64,000 nucleotides of DNA from Vespula vulgaris (GCF_905475345.1 NC_066607.1:3127501-3191500), one strand, 5' to 3'. Counted from the first letter of the stretch, positions 46,011 to 57,210 are shown. Numbers and translations are program-made. Notes: generated by a model not told the origin, from the letters alone.

Positions 46011-46113
46011 AAAATGGAGAGGGTACGATGGGACGGAATAATGACGAAAAATGTTCAAATGAAAGAGAGAACGAAATATATTTTTTTCTCTTTCTTTCGT
46101 TTTCTCTTTTCAG

Positions 46114-46257
46114 TTCGTCATATCGGCTCGAAATTCATCGTCCGTGTTAGAAGAAAAAGGTTAATCCGCAATATCTTGGCTGGTGTCTCGCACCATACTG
46201 CGCGTAGCAAGTTCGCCTCTAAAAATCATGGGAAAAGTTTCACGGAGCGCGGCGAAG
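46114..46257 (+). other. Best splice-bounded exon candidate (144 nt)
   Basis: Upstream is a T/C tract of about 33 nt ending CTTTTCAG at 46113, a strong acceptor. Downstream is GCGAAG|GTAAGT at 46258, a near-perfect donor. The 144 nt between are complex and open in one frame (introns phase 1 on both sides); the other two frames have stops. The reading is basic (RHIGSKFIVRVRRKRLIRNI... ending KSFTERGE) and matches no family I know. Symmetric phase and a length divisible by three fit a cassette exon. It may instead be an untranslated or lncRNA exon, or chance. No partner exons are visible within the window. Confidence 0.35.
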
Positions 46258-46780
46258 GTAAGTGTGTGGCGAGTTAATAAATCCACGAAAAGTAGAAAAA
46301 AAATAAGACAAACAAATAAAAAAAAAATAAATAAAATAAAAAAGAGAGAAAAACTCGGCTAGAGAAATTTCTCTTATTAATTCTCATTCGACTCCATAAA
46401 TACATGTATACTTATTTAGGCGTACATATCTATATTACGTACGTAGTTACATAGCTGGCTATATATATATATGTACTACGTATTTATATAGTTATCTCAT
46501 CGGTAAAAGAAACCCTCCCTCCCTTTCTCATCCTACCTCTCTGTAACTCGTTGGCTCGTTGCCCGAGATATTACTCGAACGATCTCCTTTTTTTACCTTT
46601 TTCTTTTTTCTTTTTCTCTTTTCTTTTCTTTTTCTTACTTCTTTCCTCTTTTTTTTTTTTTTGTTTTTGTAGAAAAACCGAAAAATCGTACGAAAAGCTG
46701 CTCTCAAACGAAAGCAACGAAGTTTCAGAGCGAAATTGAAGAGCACGTTCTTTTTTATTTCTCCTCTCTCTTTTTTTTTT
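46258..46780. other. Non-coding stretch
   Basis: A-rich low-complexity run (46291-46348), AT-rich TACGTA words, T/C block (46586-46668). No gene seen. Confidence 0.55.
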
Positions 46781-46810
46781 CTTTTCTCGATGAAAAAACA
46801 TCGAGAAAAG
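46781..46810. repeat. Perfect 12 bp inverted repeat, A6 loop
   Basis: CTTTTCTCGATG and its complement around AAAAAA. Stem-loop in RNA from either strand. Confidence 0.88.
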
Positions 46811-47008
46811 AGAGAAAGAAGAATTACGAGTTAAAGGGAAGTAAGTACTTCGTGATTCGATATGAGTACTCGTTCATTACGTTCACTTTCATCGACGTTA
46901 AATAACAAATGAATTTTCATTGATGAAACTTACGAGAGAATAAGAATACACGTAATAGACGACGACTGAACGTCGCTTGTAGAGAATAATAGTTCTCTCG
47001 GAGTCAAT

Positions 47009-47041
47009 ATCTATCTATCGATGGATCGATCGATCGATCGA
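47009..47041. repeat. (ATCG)n array
   Basis: TATC then about seven ATCG units; the array is self-complementary and can form a cruciform. Confidence 0.93.
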
Positions 47042-47059
47042 ACATTCGTTCGTTCGATC

Positions 47060-47320
47060 GTTCATTGACATAACCATAGGAGTACGTAAATCGCGAGAAA
47101 AACGGAACGGTGACCTGCCTGTCCGCAAACAAGTCGACCTTCCAACTCACTTTTCACCCTCCAACACCCTATTCACTCTCGCGTTCTCGCTTTTTTTCCT
47201 CCCTCTTTTTACGCACCACACCAGCCTGAATTATGAAGCCGTTTTTCCGATTTTATCCGTGAAACCGATTACGACGACGTACAACACACGCCGTGAATAT
47301 GTCCATTTTTGATGTTTTAC
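47060..47320. promoter_or_regulatory. Candidate regulatory island
   Basis: About 260 bp of complex sequence: CGGTGACCTGCCTG (half of a nuclear-receptor site is possible), CACCACACCAGCCTG and CGACGACGTACAAC. No usable frame. Confidence 0.25.
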
Positions 47321-47830
47321 GAAAGAAATACAAAGCGAAGCTTTTTTCCTTTCTCGCCCTTCCTCTCTCTCTTTTTTTTTTTTTACGCTTCATATAGGTA
47401 CGAACATATAAATTTACGTAGAGTTAGAAAAACCAAGACGATTCGATAGATTTCATTAATAATTAAACATTTTGCAGGTATGACGAGTTGCACGTATGAC
47501 ATGCAACAGTAACGATTCGACCTCGTTGTCGGACCTCTTGCGAACGTCGTTCCGCATAGCGAGATAGAAAATTATATTCCGTTAGAATGTACAATTCGAT
47601 GTACAGTCAAAGGATCGAAGGAAAGAGTCGACGATGAAATGAAATTGAAGAAAAAGAGAGAGAAAGGAGATTTTATGTTTTACGATCATTCGCGAGATAT
47701 ACTGGCAGTCCATTTTTTCGTCACTTTAACAAACACTACTCGTCGTCGAGTACTCGTCGTCGTTTCCTTCTTCTTCTTCTTCTTATTATTATTCTTATTT
47801 TTATTTTTATTCTTATTCTCCTTCTTAGGT
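47320..47830. other. Non-coding stretch
   Basis: Pyrimidine-rich patches, AT-rich sequence, then TTC/TTA array (47765-47828) ending CTTCTTAG. No gene assigned. Confidence 0.5.
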
Positions 47831-48012
47831 CACATAAAGATGTCTCTTTATTCTGGGAATATGGAATTGGACCAATTTGTTTTCACGAATATTCGATTTT
47901 TCCAGGGTGCTCCGATTCGCGTGAGAGTACAACTCGTTCGTGACTCGTGGACTATCCAACATCGAAAAGGAAAGAATGGAATGTTCTTTTCCGATAAAGA
48001 CTTCAATCGGTA
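47829..48012 (+). other. Weak 3'-exon candidate after TTC/TTA tract
   Basis: A long pyrimidine-rich array ends in CTTCTTAG at 47828. The following frame is open to a TAG at 48011 and includes MSLYSGNMELDQFVFTNIRF. The tract is a microsatellite, so the acceptor may be accidental. Product unrecognised. Confidence 0.15.
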
Positions 48013-48049
48013 GGATTTTACGGGGCTTACGCGAAAACCACGTCGATTC

Positions 48050-48411
48050 TTCTCTCTCTCTCTCTCTCTCTCATTTTGTCTCGAGATATCCTCAGAGAAA
48101 ACGTAGCACGAAGCGATTCGAGAAACGACGATAAGGATGAACTATAGAAAGAAGGCGAACTCGTAATTCGTTTTCATTCAAAAATGTGTTTGTTAAAATC
48201 TACTGACGTCTTACCAACGTTGAATTAATTTTCGAATCGAAGGATCTCGGATTTAACGAGAGCAAAGAGATTTAATTTCTCTGAGAACGAGTCGTGCACG
48301 AATTCAACGTTTTCATTAATCTTACGTATAACGATTTAAAGATAATCCTCGGCTTATCAATTTTTCTAAACTTTTGTGTAATATGAATAATATTAGATGT
48401 ATCGTTATTAA

Positions 48412-48454
<43 letters not shown>

Positions 48455-48455
48455 A
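48050..48455. repeat. Two CT arrays with AT-rich spacer
   Basis: CT tracts at 48050-48072 and 48411-48455, separated by AT-rich sequence. Confidence 0.95.
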
Positions 48456-48806
48456 TTTAATTTGAACAATGTTAATCTATAGAATTCTTCTCAAGAAAGT
48501 TTCTTGTATAGAATTGTCTTATTTGAGAATAAGATTCTGAAATGTAGTTGTGTACGCCAGAAAAAGAAGAGATTTCGTCGAAGATCCTTGAAATTTCCAA
48601 AAAGCTACCGATATATAATACACGCATACACACTCGCAAAACGTTTTCGTTGAAAGGAGAACGAATTTACGAGCTCGCGAACGGAGAACGGTGGATTCGC
48701 GGCGTGAGATGGCAAAAAAAGCGAACAATGCACCGCTTACCATCGCGGTTAGGTAAGATAATAATGGAGAAGGGCCACGGGGAGGACGGAAGATGAGGGA
48801 GTGAAA
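48456..48806. other. Mixed stretch with complex segment
   Basis: AT-rich to 48560, then complex CpG-rich sequence (48640-48770) with TTAG|GTAAGA donor-like site near 48754. The + frame at 48548-48796 (82 codons) covers it; no acceptor is convincing and the product is unknown. Confidence 0.3.
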
Positions 48807-48877
48807 TAGAAAGAGAGAAAGAGAGAGAAAGAAAGAGAGAGAGGAGAGAGAGAGAGAGAGAGAGAGAAAGAAGGAAA
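48807..48877. repeat. GA/GAAA array
   Basis: Imperfect GA array of about 70 bp. Confidence 0.95.
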
Positions 48878-48884
48878 TGCTAGT

Positions 48885-49025
48885 GACGATTACTAAAGTA
48901 CCACGCTCGTTTGCCAAGCGTCTGCTATCTTTTGTCAGCCGGCACATGCAAATGGCTGCAATACGTCATTGTAGCACCCGTGGGAATTTTCTCATATATC
49001 ACCGGATTATTGCATTTTCTAGAAT
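48885..49025. promoter_or_regulatory. Candidate enhancer island with POU octamer
   Basis: About 140 bp of complex sequence with a perfect ATGCAAAT octamer at 48946-48953 next to GGCTGCAATACGTCATTG (CRE-like ACGTCA), then TCACCGGATTATTGC. Octamer plus half-CRE in a repeat-free island suggests an enhancer; no conservation data. Confidence 0.33.
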
Positions 49026-49029
49026 AGTA

Positions 49030-50150
49030 CTACCGTGACGGTCTCTATCTCTATCCCTCTCTACCTCTCCAACCTTCTTTCATTTTACCACTCGTCTGCA
49101 AGACGATCCCGCGAAAGAAAGAAATAAAAAAGAAAATATATATATACATATATACGAGAAAGGAAAGAAGAGCAAAGACGATGATAACGAGCGAAGTTTA
49201 AGAAAACGACGAGTCAGTCTGCTTTTTCTTCTCTTCTTTTTCTTTTCTTTCCTTTTTCTTCTTCTTCTTTTTCTTCTTTTGTTTATTTTCCTTCGAGACT
49301 CCGTAACTATATATATATATGTGTGTGTATATATATATTTTTTTTCGTAGTAGCCAATCCATTAATAATTTCACGACGACACCATTTAAGTAAATTTTAT
49401 TTTCTTAGAGACGTTACGATGCAAAAATGAAAAATGTTAAACGTAGGAATATCGATCGAACGTTATAATGCAACGGTCAAATGCAATAAAACTCATCGGA
49501 ATATATCAGATTTCATCGCAATTACTATCGTTAGAATTTCGTCGGGTATAACTAAACTCGTTAATAGAATGTGTAGGAAGTCTATCATATCATATTTGGT
49601 GGTACTTTATGGAAAACGTTGAAACCAAATGGAGAAGTGCACGCATGCATGCACATTGCACATAGACATCGTGGTATAGAATCCTCTCTGACGTCTATAA
49701 TAATCGACGAAGAGGAACTATTATCCTCTCTTCTCTTGCTCAACTCCAACCTCGCCTTTCCCTCTACATGGCCATTCAATTTCTCCTCAATAAGTCAATT
49801 ATATTAATTACATGCTTGATAATAATAGAGCAAATGGAAATTAAGCAGTAGGTAGAGTATACGTTTACAGTTTAAATAACTTACTATTATATGTCTTGGA
49901 ATGAGTTTTTCAAGTAATTATTACTATTATTATTATTATTATTACATCGTCCTCCGACATCTTATTTTAATCGTTCGAATTCAACTTTGTCGCCTATTGA
50001 GCAATTACATTTTTTTCTACCGAGGACAAAATATCGACGAATAAACATCGATATCAAGTATCGATATCAAGAAAATCGTTAACTAAATATCGACAAATAT
50101 ATTCTATATATTACAAAGAATTATATACTCAAGTACGAGGCCAATGTAGA
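49030..50150. other. AT-rich non-coding stretch
   Basis: TTC-rich run (49220-49280), TA/TG array (49308-49340), TTA array (49918-49945). Two 62-64 codon frames near 49600-49800 overlap on opposite strands; unsupported. Confidence 0.5.
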
Positions 50151-50154
50151 ATAA

Positions 50155-50280
50155 AAGAGAGAGAAAGAAAGAAAGAAAGAAAGAGATAGGTTTTAAGCAA
50201 GTATTAACCAAGGTACTAGAAATTGTCAAGTTGACGAAAAAAGGGAAAAAAAAACGAAAACAAAATAAGTTGAGTAATTA

Positions 50281-50347
<67 letters not shown>

Positions 50348-50355
50348 AAGAGAGG
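50155..50355. repeat. (GAAA)n and long GA array
   Basis: GAAA units at 50155-50187 and a 75 bp GA array at 50281-50355, opposed by CT array at 50551-50618. Confidence 0.95.
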
Positions 50356-50550
50356 TTTGTCGTTAAAGATTCAGCTATAAACCGCGACGAAGCGTGAGAG
50401 AGATGCGCATCGTCGTAGACTTCCGCTTGGTCTGACGAAGAGCGAAGCAAACGAGCATGGTGCATGGTGATGTTGCTCGAGCGAAAAGAGAGGGTGACAT
50501 CTCGAGAAAACCGTCGCTCACGCTCGTACGCTTAATTTCCGCGCTCTCGC

Positions 50551-50572
50551 TTCCTCCTCTTCTTCGTTCTTC

Positions 50573-50618
<46 letters not shown>
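50551..50618. repeat. CT array
   Basis: TTCCTCCTCTTC then about 20 CT units. Confidence 0.96.
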
Positions 50619-50619
50619 C

Positions 50620-51276
50620 CTCTCTTGTTCTAACTCCCTTTATTTTTCTCGCCCTATCAACATCGAAATTAATTCGTACGTAAGTCCGTTCCGTTCGAGC
50701 GTGAAAGAATTTCTATCGCGTTTAAAGAATTTCAATGGTGAATGAATTTTAACGAACAATGAAAAGATAAAAAAAAATATATATATATCTACGTATTGTA
50801 AATGAGTATCGTGTAGATAATTTATATCGAGAAATGAAGTACCAACGTATGACTTGTAGAATTCGTACGATTTTTTTTCTTTTTTTTTTCTTTTTTTTTG
50901 AAGCTTCGACATCGTTGAAAAAATATGTAAAAAAGAAGAAGAAAAAATAGGAACTCGAGATAAAGGAAAAAGTTCATCGGGCGATTAATAATCGTAACGA
51001 ATCTGTTAAAACAAAACGTAGGTAAGGTTTTTTTTTTCTAAATAATTCGTTGCAATTCGTAAGAAGATCGAGTTAAGGAAATAAAGGATGAGGAAAAATA
51101 TAAGATGATAGAGAGACGAAGAGAAAAAAGAAAAAGTAAGAAACGGAGAATAGAAGATAGAAGAGAGAAGAAAAGAAAGGAAAGTTATATCGTTCGTTCT
51201 CTCCGAAATGCGTAAATCAAGGCAGATATAACCGGAAAGCACGAAGGGTGGTTGTCTGGCTGGAAAGCGCTGGATG
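50620..51276. other. AT- and purine-rich non-coding stretch
   Basis: AT-rich, T-rich run (50872-50900), purine-rich (50925-51180). No gene seen. Confidence 0.55.
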
Positions 51277-51372
51277 GAAGAAGGGAAGAAGGAAGGAAGA
51301 AAGGAAGGAAGGAAGGAAGGAAGGAAGAGAAGGGTGCCTTTGGAAGGGTGCCTTTGGAAGGGAGCTTTTCCA
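51277..51372. repeat. (GGAA)n array and 14 bp tandem repeat
   Basis: About eleven GGAA/GAAG units (51277-51328), then two exact copies and a third diverged copy of AGGGTGCCTTTGGA. Confidence 0.93.
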
Positions 51373-51467
51373 GGACGTTACGCGATAATATGTACTACGT
51401 CGTCGCGAGCCAGCTATGTAAGTAAGTACGGCTTGTACGCGTAGAATTCTCAGTTCTACGTTTCGAA

Positions 51468-51470
<3 letters not shown>

Positions 51471-51541
<71 letters not shown>
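51471..51541. repeat. (TC)35 microsatellite
   Basis: The longest uninterrupted dinucleotide tract in the window, 71 nt. Confidence 0.98.
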
Positions 51542-51543
<2 letters not shown>

Positions 51544-51630
51544 ATCTCGTAGGTTCTCTCTCGAAACGTTGGAAACTTCCGTCTATCTCGGTGGCGACAG
51601 CTTGCACCGGTCTACGTCTTTTCGCAAGAA

Positions 51631-51690
51631 TAGAGAAAGAGAAAGGGAGAGAGAGAAGGAGAGAGAGAGAGAGAGAGAAAGAGAGAGGAA
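51631..51690. repeat. GA array opposed to (TC)35
   Basis: Imperfect GA array 89 bp after the TC tract, inverted relative to it. Confidence 0.95.
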
Positions 51691-52000
51691 CGAAGGAAGC
51701 GTAAGAGTTGCGACCGTCGGCGAATCTTACGGATTCTGAATGCTTGGCTAAAGCGAAACTACTGAGCCCGCAACAGTCTAGAGTATCTTACAAGGCAACC
51801 TCTTGTCAGACGAGACGGAATTCGAAGCGAACAAGTCCTTTCGCGAAATCGGTTTACGTCCTGTCGATTCAAAGAGAAGAAGGGAGGAAGCTTGAAATAC
51901 GAAATGTTTCTCGTCTGGGTGAACGCATCTTGCAAGGGTGATGTATATCTACGTTGCAACGTAGGTGCGACAAATACTCTTCTTCAACGGATCATTTACA
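51691..52000. other. Complex island, open on both strands
   Basis: About 300 bp of complex, GC-moderate sequence. A + frame (51708-51941, 77 codons, starting MRPSANLTDSECLAKAKLLS) and a minus frame (51759-51959) overlap. Neither is recognised; coding is not excluded. Confidence 0.22.
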
Positions 52001-52056
52001 ACTATTATTACTATCGCAAGTAAGGAGTCATCGTTTCCATCGAAAATCGGATTGAC

Positions 52057-52088
52057 TCGAGACGATATCGTTGGATATATCGTCTCGA
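52057..52088. repeat. Perfect 12 bp inverted repeat, 8 nt loop
   Basis: TCGAGACGATAT at 52057-52068 pairs exactly with 52077-52088 across CGTTGGAT. Strong stem-loop; no known RNA family recognised. Confidence 0.88.
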
Positions 52089-52089
52089 C

Positions 52090-52235
52090 GATCTAATAAA
52101 ATAAAATGAATTACGATGTTTCTCATTAGCTTCTCCTTTATTTCATAACTATTTCTTGTAGTATTGAAAGATCTAATGAAGAGAGCTCTCTCGCAACGCT
52201 CTCTCTTTGATCATCTTATTAAAACTTTCTATATA

Positions 52236-52286
<51 letters not shown>

Positions 52287-52575
52287 AGAAACAGAGAGAA
52301 TATATAAGATTTATTATATAAGAAGAAGAACATTTATCGCTGTAATAGAGAGAGTCGATTTGAAACTTTTATTTTAAGTCTATGATAAGCTACCTATGTA
52401 CATACTACAAGTTTACCTTTTTGGATATATTATATATATATATATATACACGCAGATATATACATAGAGACAGAAAGAGAGGATAGATAGGAGCAAGGGA
52501 GAAAGGAGATTAGGAGAGCTCGGTACATCGATGTTTGTGGCGAAGGGACGATGTTTGCGATCCGAACATTCCACG
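52090..52575. other. AT-rich non-coding stretch
   Basis: TG/TA array (52230-52283), TA run (52431-52449), otherwise AT-rich and purine-rich. No gene seen. Confidence 0.55.
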
Positions 52576-52578
52576 TAG

Positions 52579-52646
52579 CGTGGGTGGTGTGCGAGGATGG
52601 CGTCGGTGGTGGCGACGGCGGTAGCGACGGTGGTAGGCGACGCCGG
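52579..52646. repeat. GGT/GGC-rich trinucleotide stretch
   Basis: GGTGGT, GGCGACGGCGG and GGTGGTAGGCG words; the most GC-rich array here. On the minus strand it reads Pro/Thr/Ala repeats. Confidence 0.88.
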
Positions 52647-52699
52647 CACGTGACACCAAACATTGGCTGAGAGCCAAAACTAATTACACCGAGAATCCC

Positions 52700-52844
52700 A
52701 TAACCCCGTCTTCTATTTCCCTTTCCACTCTCTCTCTCTCTCTCTCTCTCTTCTACTCGATAAAGAGAATACCAGGCAAGCTGTTTCTCCTTAGTAGTCT
52801 TTCAAACATTTTCCTCTGTACATTCTTTTTCAAACTTTTGTTTT

Positions 52845-52875
<31 letters not shown>

Positions 52876-53260
52876 TCTCGAATACCCAACATTTACTTTA
52901 TTTTATTATTTTATATTTTCACTTTGGTATCGATAACACGCGTTGATTATTTTTCCATTATTTTCTATATATTTTCCCTCTCTTTCTTTTCTTCTTTTTT
53001 TATCAATTTTCATATCTACTGATAACGATACACACACACACACACACATATATATCCTTTTTCTTCCATTTCCCTTTTCAACTCGTCGTATTAAAATTCA
53101 GGATCATTGTCATTGGTAAATGCATAAGGTCGTAAACTCTCCCCTAACAAATGAAAATTCTACTTTCGAAGACAGGCAATTTTCGTCGTTCTACAAGCAC
53201 ACTTTCTAATTCCTTCTCGTCCTTCTTTCTCCCGAGCGAAGAAGACGTGCGGTCCTCTGC
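52700..53260. other. AT/pyrimidine-rich non-coding stretch
   Basis: CT tract (52727-52753), (ATTT)n (52845-52876), (CA)n/(TA)n (53029-53055). No gene seen. Confidence 0.58.
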
Positions 53261-53262
53261 TT

Positions 53263-53358
53263 TTCCTCATCCTCATCCTCCTCCCTTTTCCTTCTCCTAC
53301 TCTTCCTCTACCTCTTCTTCTTCTTCTTTTTCTTCATCTTCTTCTTCTTCTTCTTCTC
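53263..53358. repeat. CTC/CTT trinucleotide array
   Basis: CATCCT, CTCCTC and TTCTTC units, almost pure pyrimidine; gives a poly-Ser tract in the + 116-codon ORF 53151-53501. Confidence 0.93.
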
Positions 53359-53359
53359 A

Positions 53360-54360
53360 ACGTAATCTCTCCGGTCTTCGTACCAAGGAGAGGAATTCTC
53401 TCAAGAAACTATGCAAGCTGCCACCTCCCACGCCGATAAATTTCCATTATCGCTTAACTTTCTACGGGCGATATGTACGAATAAACGTGTTGGAAAGTTA
53501 ACCTAACAACGTTCGATTGGACTTATAGGCGAGCGGTATAACAATGACGTACAATTTCGTTTCATTTAAGTTGAAAACTAGCAATTTCTATTCTGCATCT
53601 TCTTCTTCCTTCTCTTTCGTTTTCGTTTTTTATTCAAATTATGAATTTGTCTTCGTCGTCGTCGTTGGAAGAGAAGGAGAAGGAGAAGAAGGAGGAAGAA
53701 GGGAACAAAACATGTTTTTCGGCTTATTGTTAGCTAAAAAGCATGGAAACTCGTAGAACGTGATAACCCAGCATCCTTTTAGGATTTGAAAGGCAAATTT
53801 GAGAAAGGAATTAGAATGACTTCAGAGAGGAAGAAAAAGAAAGAGAGAGAAAGAGAGAGAGAGCAACGTAATACCACGGAGTGTATCTTTGGATAGAATA
53901 CGAGAATATTTTTAACAATATTATGATCTTACTAAATCTTATCGTATCTTACTTTACGTTTGTATTAATAAAACTAAATATGCAAGTACCTACGTACCTA
54001 AGTATGTACAATTTTGAAGTTAGCTAGTAAGTACTTCTCAAAATCGGACAATGATTTTGTTTGCTTTTCTTTTTCTTTTTTTTTTTTGGCAACTATTCTC
54101 GTCGTCTTCGAAACGTACGGAAATCAACGAGTTCAAATATGAATCGTTGAAAAAATAAGGAGAAAAAAAATAAATGCGACAGTACGGGGGAGAAAAATTG
54201 AAAAATGTTGACTCGGTCGTTCATTTGCACCGTTTAGCGGACTTGAAATATATCGTTGAAGTCGCGTAGAGAAAAATTTATGCGCTGAGAGAACAAAAAT
54301 CATGCCGGTGTATTACGTCACGTACGCGAGAATACAGTTTCCCAATTTTTTCACACTTGC
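53360..54360. other. Non-coding stretch
   Basis: CGTC/GGA-type trinucleotides near 53650-53702, GA tract (53825-53863), otherwise AT-rich. No gene seen. Confidence 0.55.
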
Positions 54361-54365
54361 TATCG

Positions 54366-54417
<52 letters not shown>
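54366..54417. repeat. (CT)n microsatellite
   Basis: Two CT runs joined by TTT, about 50 bp. Confidence 0.97.
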
Positions 54418-54419
<2 letters not shown>

Positions 54420-54420
<1 letters not shown>

Positions 54421-55370
54421 CGCACGTTGTCGATAGTGAAAAATGTTTCATCGATCATCGGGAAGCATTTAAATGGCGAAAAATAATTTTATCGCGTATC
54501 GTTTTATATATATTCGATTATTATACATCGACGATCGGTATCGGCATGCCGAGAAAATCGACAATTTTGGACAGCAATAATTCTTTCATACACTCGAAAC
54601 GATTGACTTAAGTGGAACGGAAAATAGTTACGATTTCTATTACTATACATATGCATTACTATTTCTATATCTACATATGTACGCTATATTCACACATGCT
54701 CTAATAAAATATAGAGAATCACAATTTTTTTCCGCTTTTCTTTTTTTACTCATATTTTTTATTAAAAAAATGATCAATCTACTGTTTCTCTATCTATATA
54801 TACATACATATAATACACAAACGAAATCACTAGACGAATATTTTTGGATAAGCTGTTTTTTTTGGATCGAATTCATGTAGAACAAATTTATCGATTATTC
54901 GATACATTTCAAGCGTGCGTATTAAACGTTCTTTCTCTTTCTCTCTCTTTCTCTTTTTCTCCCTTTTTTTTTTTTTGTTTCTTCGAAATCCCAGAAGACT
55001 TCGTTGTAGGTCGATGACGTACAGCTTTTGCCTCGGACTAAAGCTATCGGTGCGGTCTTCCTTCTCGCAAACCATCCAGTGAATCGATTCGTCTCAATTC
55101 TCTCTGTACCTCTCCAAAGAGAAGAGAGACCCTCTTCTCTCCATCCCTTTTCCTGAAGTAAAACGTAGACGGGAGAGAATTGGTCGTGTATAAGGAAACC
55201 AAGCTGGAGAACTCGTAACGCACGCATCGGTAGGACGACCGAGTGGAAACGCGAAGGAACGGAAATTAGCATTTTAATTGAATTTACGAGTTCCAACCGA
55301 TTCCTTCTTTTACACGACGTCTCCTCGATTCTCTCTTTCTCGTAAGCGCACATACATAAATATATTCGCA
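54420..55370. other. Non-coding stretch
   Basis: AT-rich to about 54930, T/C block (54930-54975), then complex sequence to 55330. A 149-codon minus frame (54922-55371) covers the complex part and is not repeat-driven over 55080-55330, but no family is recognised. Confidence 0.4.
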
Positions 55371-55371
55371 T

Positions 55372-55372
<1 letters not shown>

Positions 55373-55404
<32 letters not shown>

Positions 55405-55408
55405 TTCT
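55373..55408. repeat. (CT)n microsatellite
   Basis: About 17 CT units with one TTT break. Confidence 0.96.
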
Positions 55409-55409
55409 G

Positions 55410-56395
55410 TTACTCGGTTTTACTCTTAACGAATGACTTAACGTATCGTTTCTACAATGGAATGAACGAAAGAGAAAAATATAAAAAGAGAAATAATTAA
55501 ATGAAAATGCAAGTCTTTCTAAAATTAACTTCTTGTTTAGTTCGAATTATAATAAACTTCTTGAAGATTAACGTACAACTTTCGTGTTGGTCCCTTGAAA
55601 TAAAAAGGAAAGTTTTTTCTATCGTTATTAAATTTGCATTATCTTCAAAAATAAAGCTTTCGCGAACTATCATCGCTACAAAATTTAACTTCCCTTGCAA
55701 ATGCAAGTTCTACCGAAATCTATCTACCTATACGTTAACAGGATGAAAAATAAAAAAATAAAAAAAAAGCTGACTTTAATAGCCGGAAATAGTACCCGAT
55801 TTCCACTTGCCCCATTGAATATTTCAAAACTTTTGTTGGGTCTCGATTTCGACGGATTTAAATCAATTCGAATATTCAAACGCGTCGATGTTACGCGATG
55901 AAAATTTTTTACCGAGGATCGATCGATAATGATCAAGATCGTTCATTAATCTTTCCGCAGTGGGATAAATATTTCGATTCAATTTGCAAATTTCGTGAGT
56001 GTTTCGTTTCGTACATGGAATCTCATTGTTTTTGATATGTGTGTGTGTGTGTGTACACCTACTTTTTCATTATACATTGCATATCATTAAACAATGTAAT
56101 TTTATTCAAGCCCATTTAACGAGAAATATTTTTCATTCAATGGATTATCATATTCATCCCGTTAAACTTTAGTTTACGATTTGATATCAAATTATATTCT
56201 TTCTCGTATTCTCGAAAACGAAAATAAACGAGGAGCGAACAATACAAAAAATTCTTAAAATACATCGAGACAAAACGCGAGATTCTCCTCCTCCTCGTTA
56301 ACGTCCCCTCAAAATAATTCAGCCGAAAGAATATTTCGAACGAACGATTGTGCTCGCGACGTTCTAGTCGACACAGTGAAAAAATATAAAATACA
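55410..56395. other. AT-rich non-coding stretch, repeat-poor
   Basis: Nearly 1 kb with few repeats apart from (TG)n at 56037-56056. Overlapping frames (68-81 codons) on both strands at 55497-55936 are unsupported. Confidence 0.5.
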
Positions 56396-56398
56396 GTA

Positions 56399-56620
56399 GA
56401 AAGAAAGAAAGAAAGAAAAAAAAAAGAGAGAAAGAGACAAAAGAAAGAGAGAACGAAGAGAAGTAGCGACGGGGTTTGGAATAATAAAAAGAGATGGGGA
56501 TGGGGTTCTTACATTTTCAGAGTTCGTACCTGCTTTCGATTCATTTCATAGTAATAGAAAAAGAAGAAAAAGAAGGAGAAGAAGAAGAAGAAGAAGAAGA
56601 AGAAGAAAAAGAAGAAGAAG
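56399..56620. repeat. GAAA block and (GAA)n array
   Basis: Purine block at 56399-56460 and a GAA array at 56557-56620, with a short complex spacer. Confidence 0.93.
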
Positions 56621-56624
56621 GATT

Positions 56625-57205
56625 TTCTGTCGGACCAAGTCTTTGGGTGACAACGTCGATTCGAACAATGGCCGTCGTCTGTAACTCCGGCCTTGAGATT
56701 TACGGACGTAAATGTCCAAGGTTACGTTACTCAGGACAATAGCTAGAGAGACTCGAGGCAAGGCAACGTCTACCAGTACTACTACAACTACTACGACCAC
56801 CTACCAGGATGCGTTAGGTGTCTCCGTATTTGGCAGGATCGACCAAAGCTTCGCGAGAGCTTCTCACGCAGTAGATTCAATTCGTGCTTGAAACGTACTC
56901 GCCTCTGCTATCCAACGGAATGAACGCACAACACGCGACACACAACTACCCACGCATCCACGTACATACGCAATGCGTATGGTCAACGAACTACGTACGT
57001 CCACGTAGGACGTAAATTTACGGCGTGTGACGCGGGACACGAGAATCCGTGGCATAACTCACTCATGCTCCTACGAGTACACGCGTTTACACTTCGCTCA
57101 GCGTGAAGGGTTCTCTTTAGCGCGCGAGTTACTCGCTGGAACGATTTCTACCACGTTATTGTGCGTGTGTGTGTGTATATCTTTGAGCGTATGTATGTCT
57201 GAGAA
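56625..57205. other. Complex, CpG-rich stretch
   Basis: About 580 bp with little repeat: GTACTACTACAACTACTAC-type trinucleotides, CACGCGACACACAAC and ACGTACGTCCACGTAGG palindromic words near 56993-57009. Frames up to 87 codons are unrecognised. Candidate regulatory element. Confidence 0.25.
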
Positions 57206-57206
57206 C

Positions 57207-57210
57207 GAGG

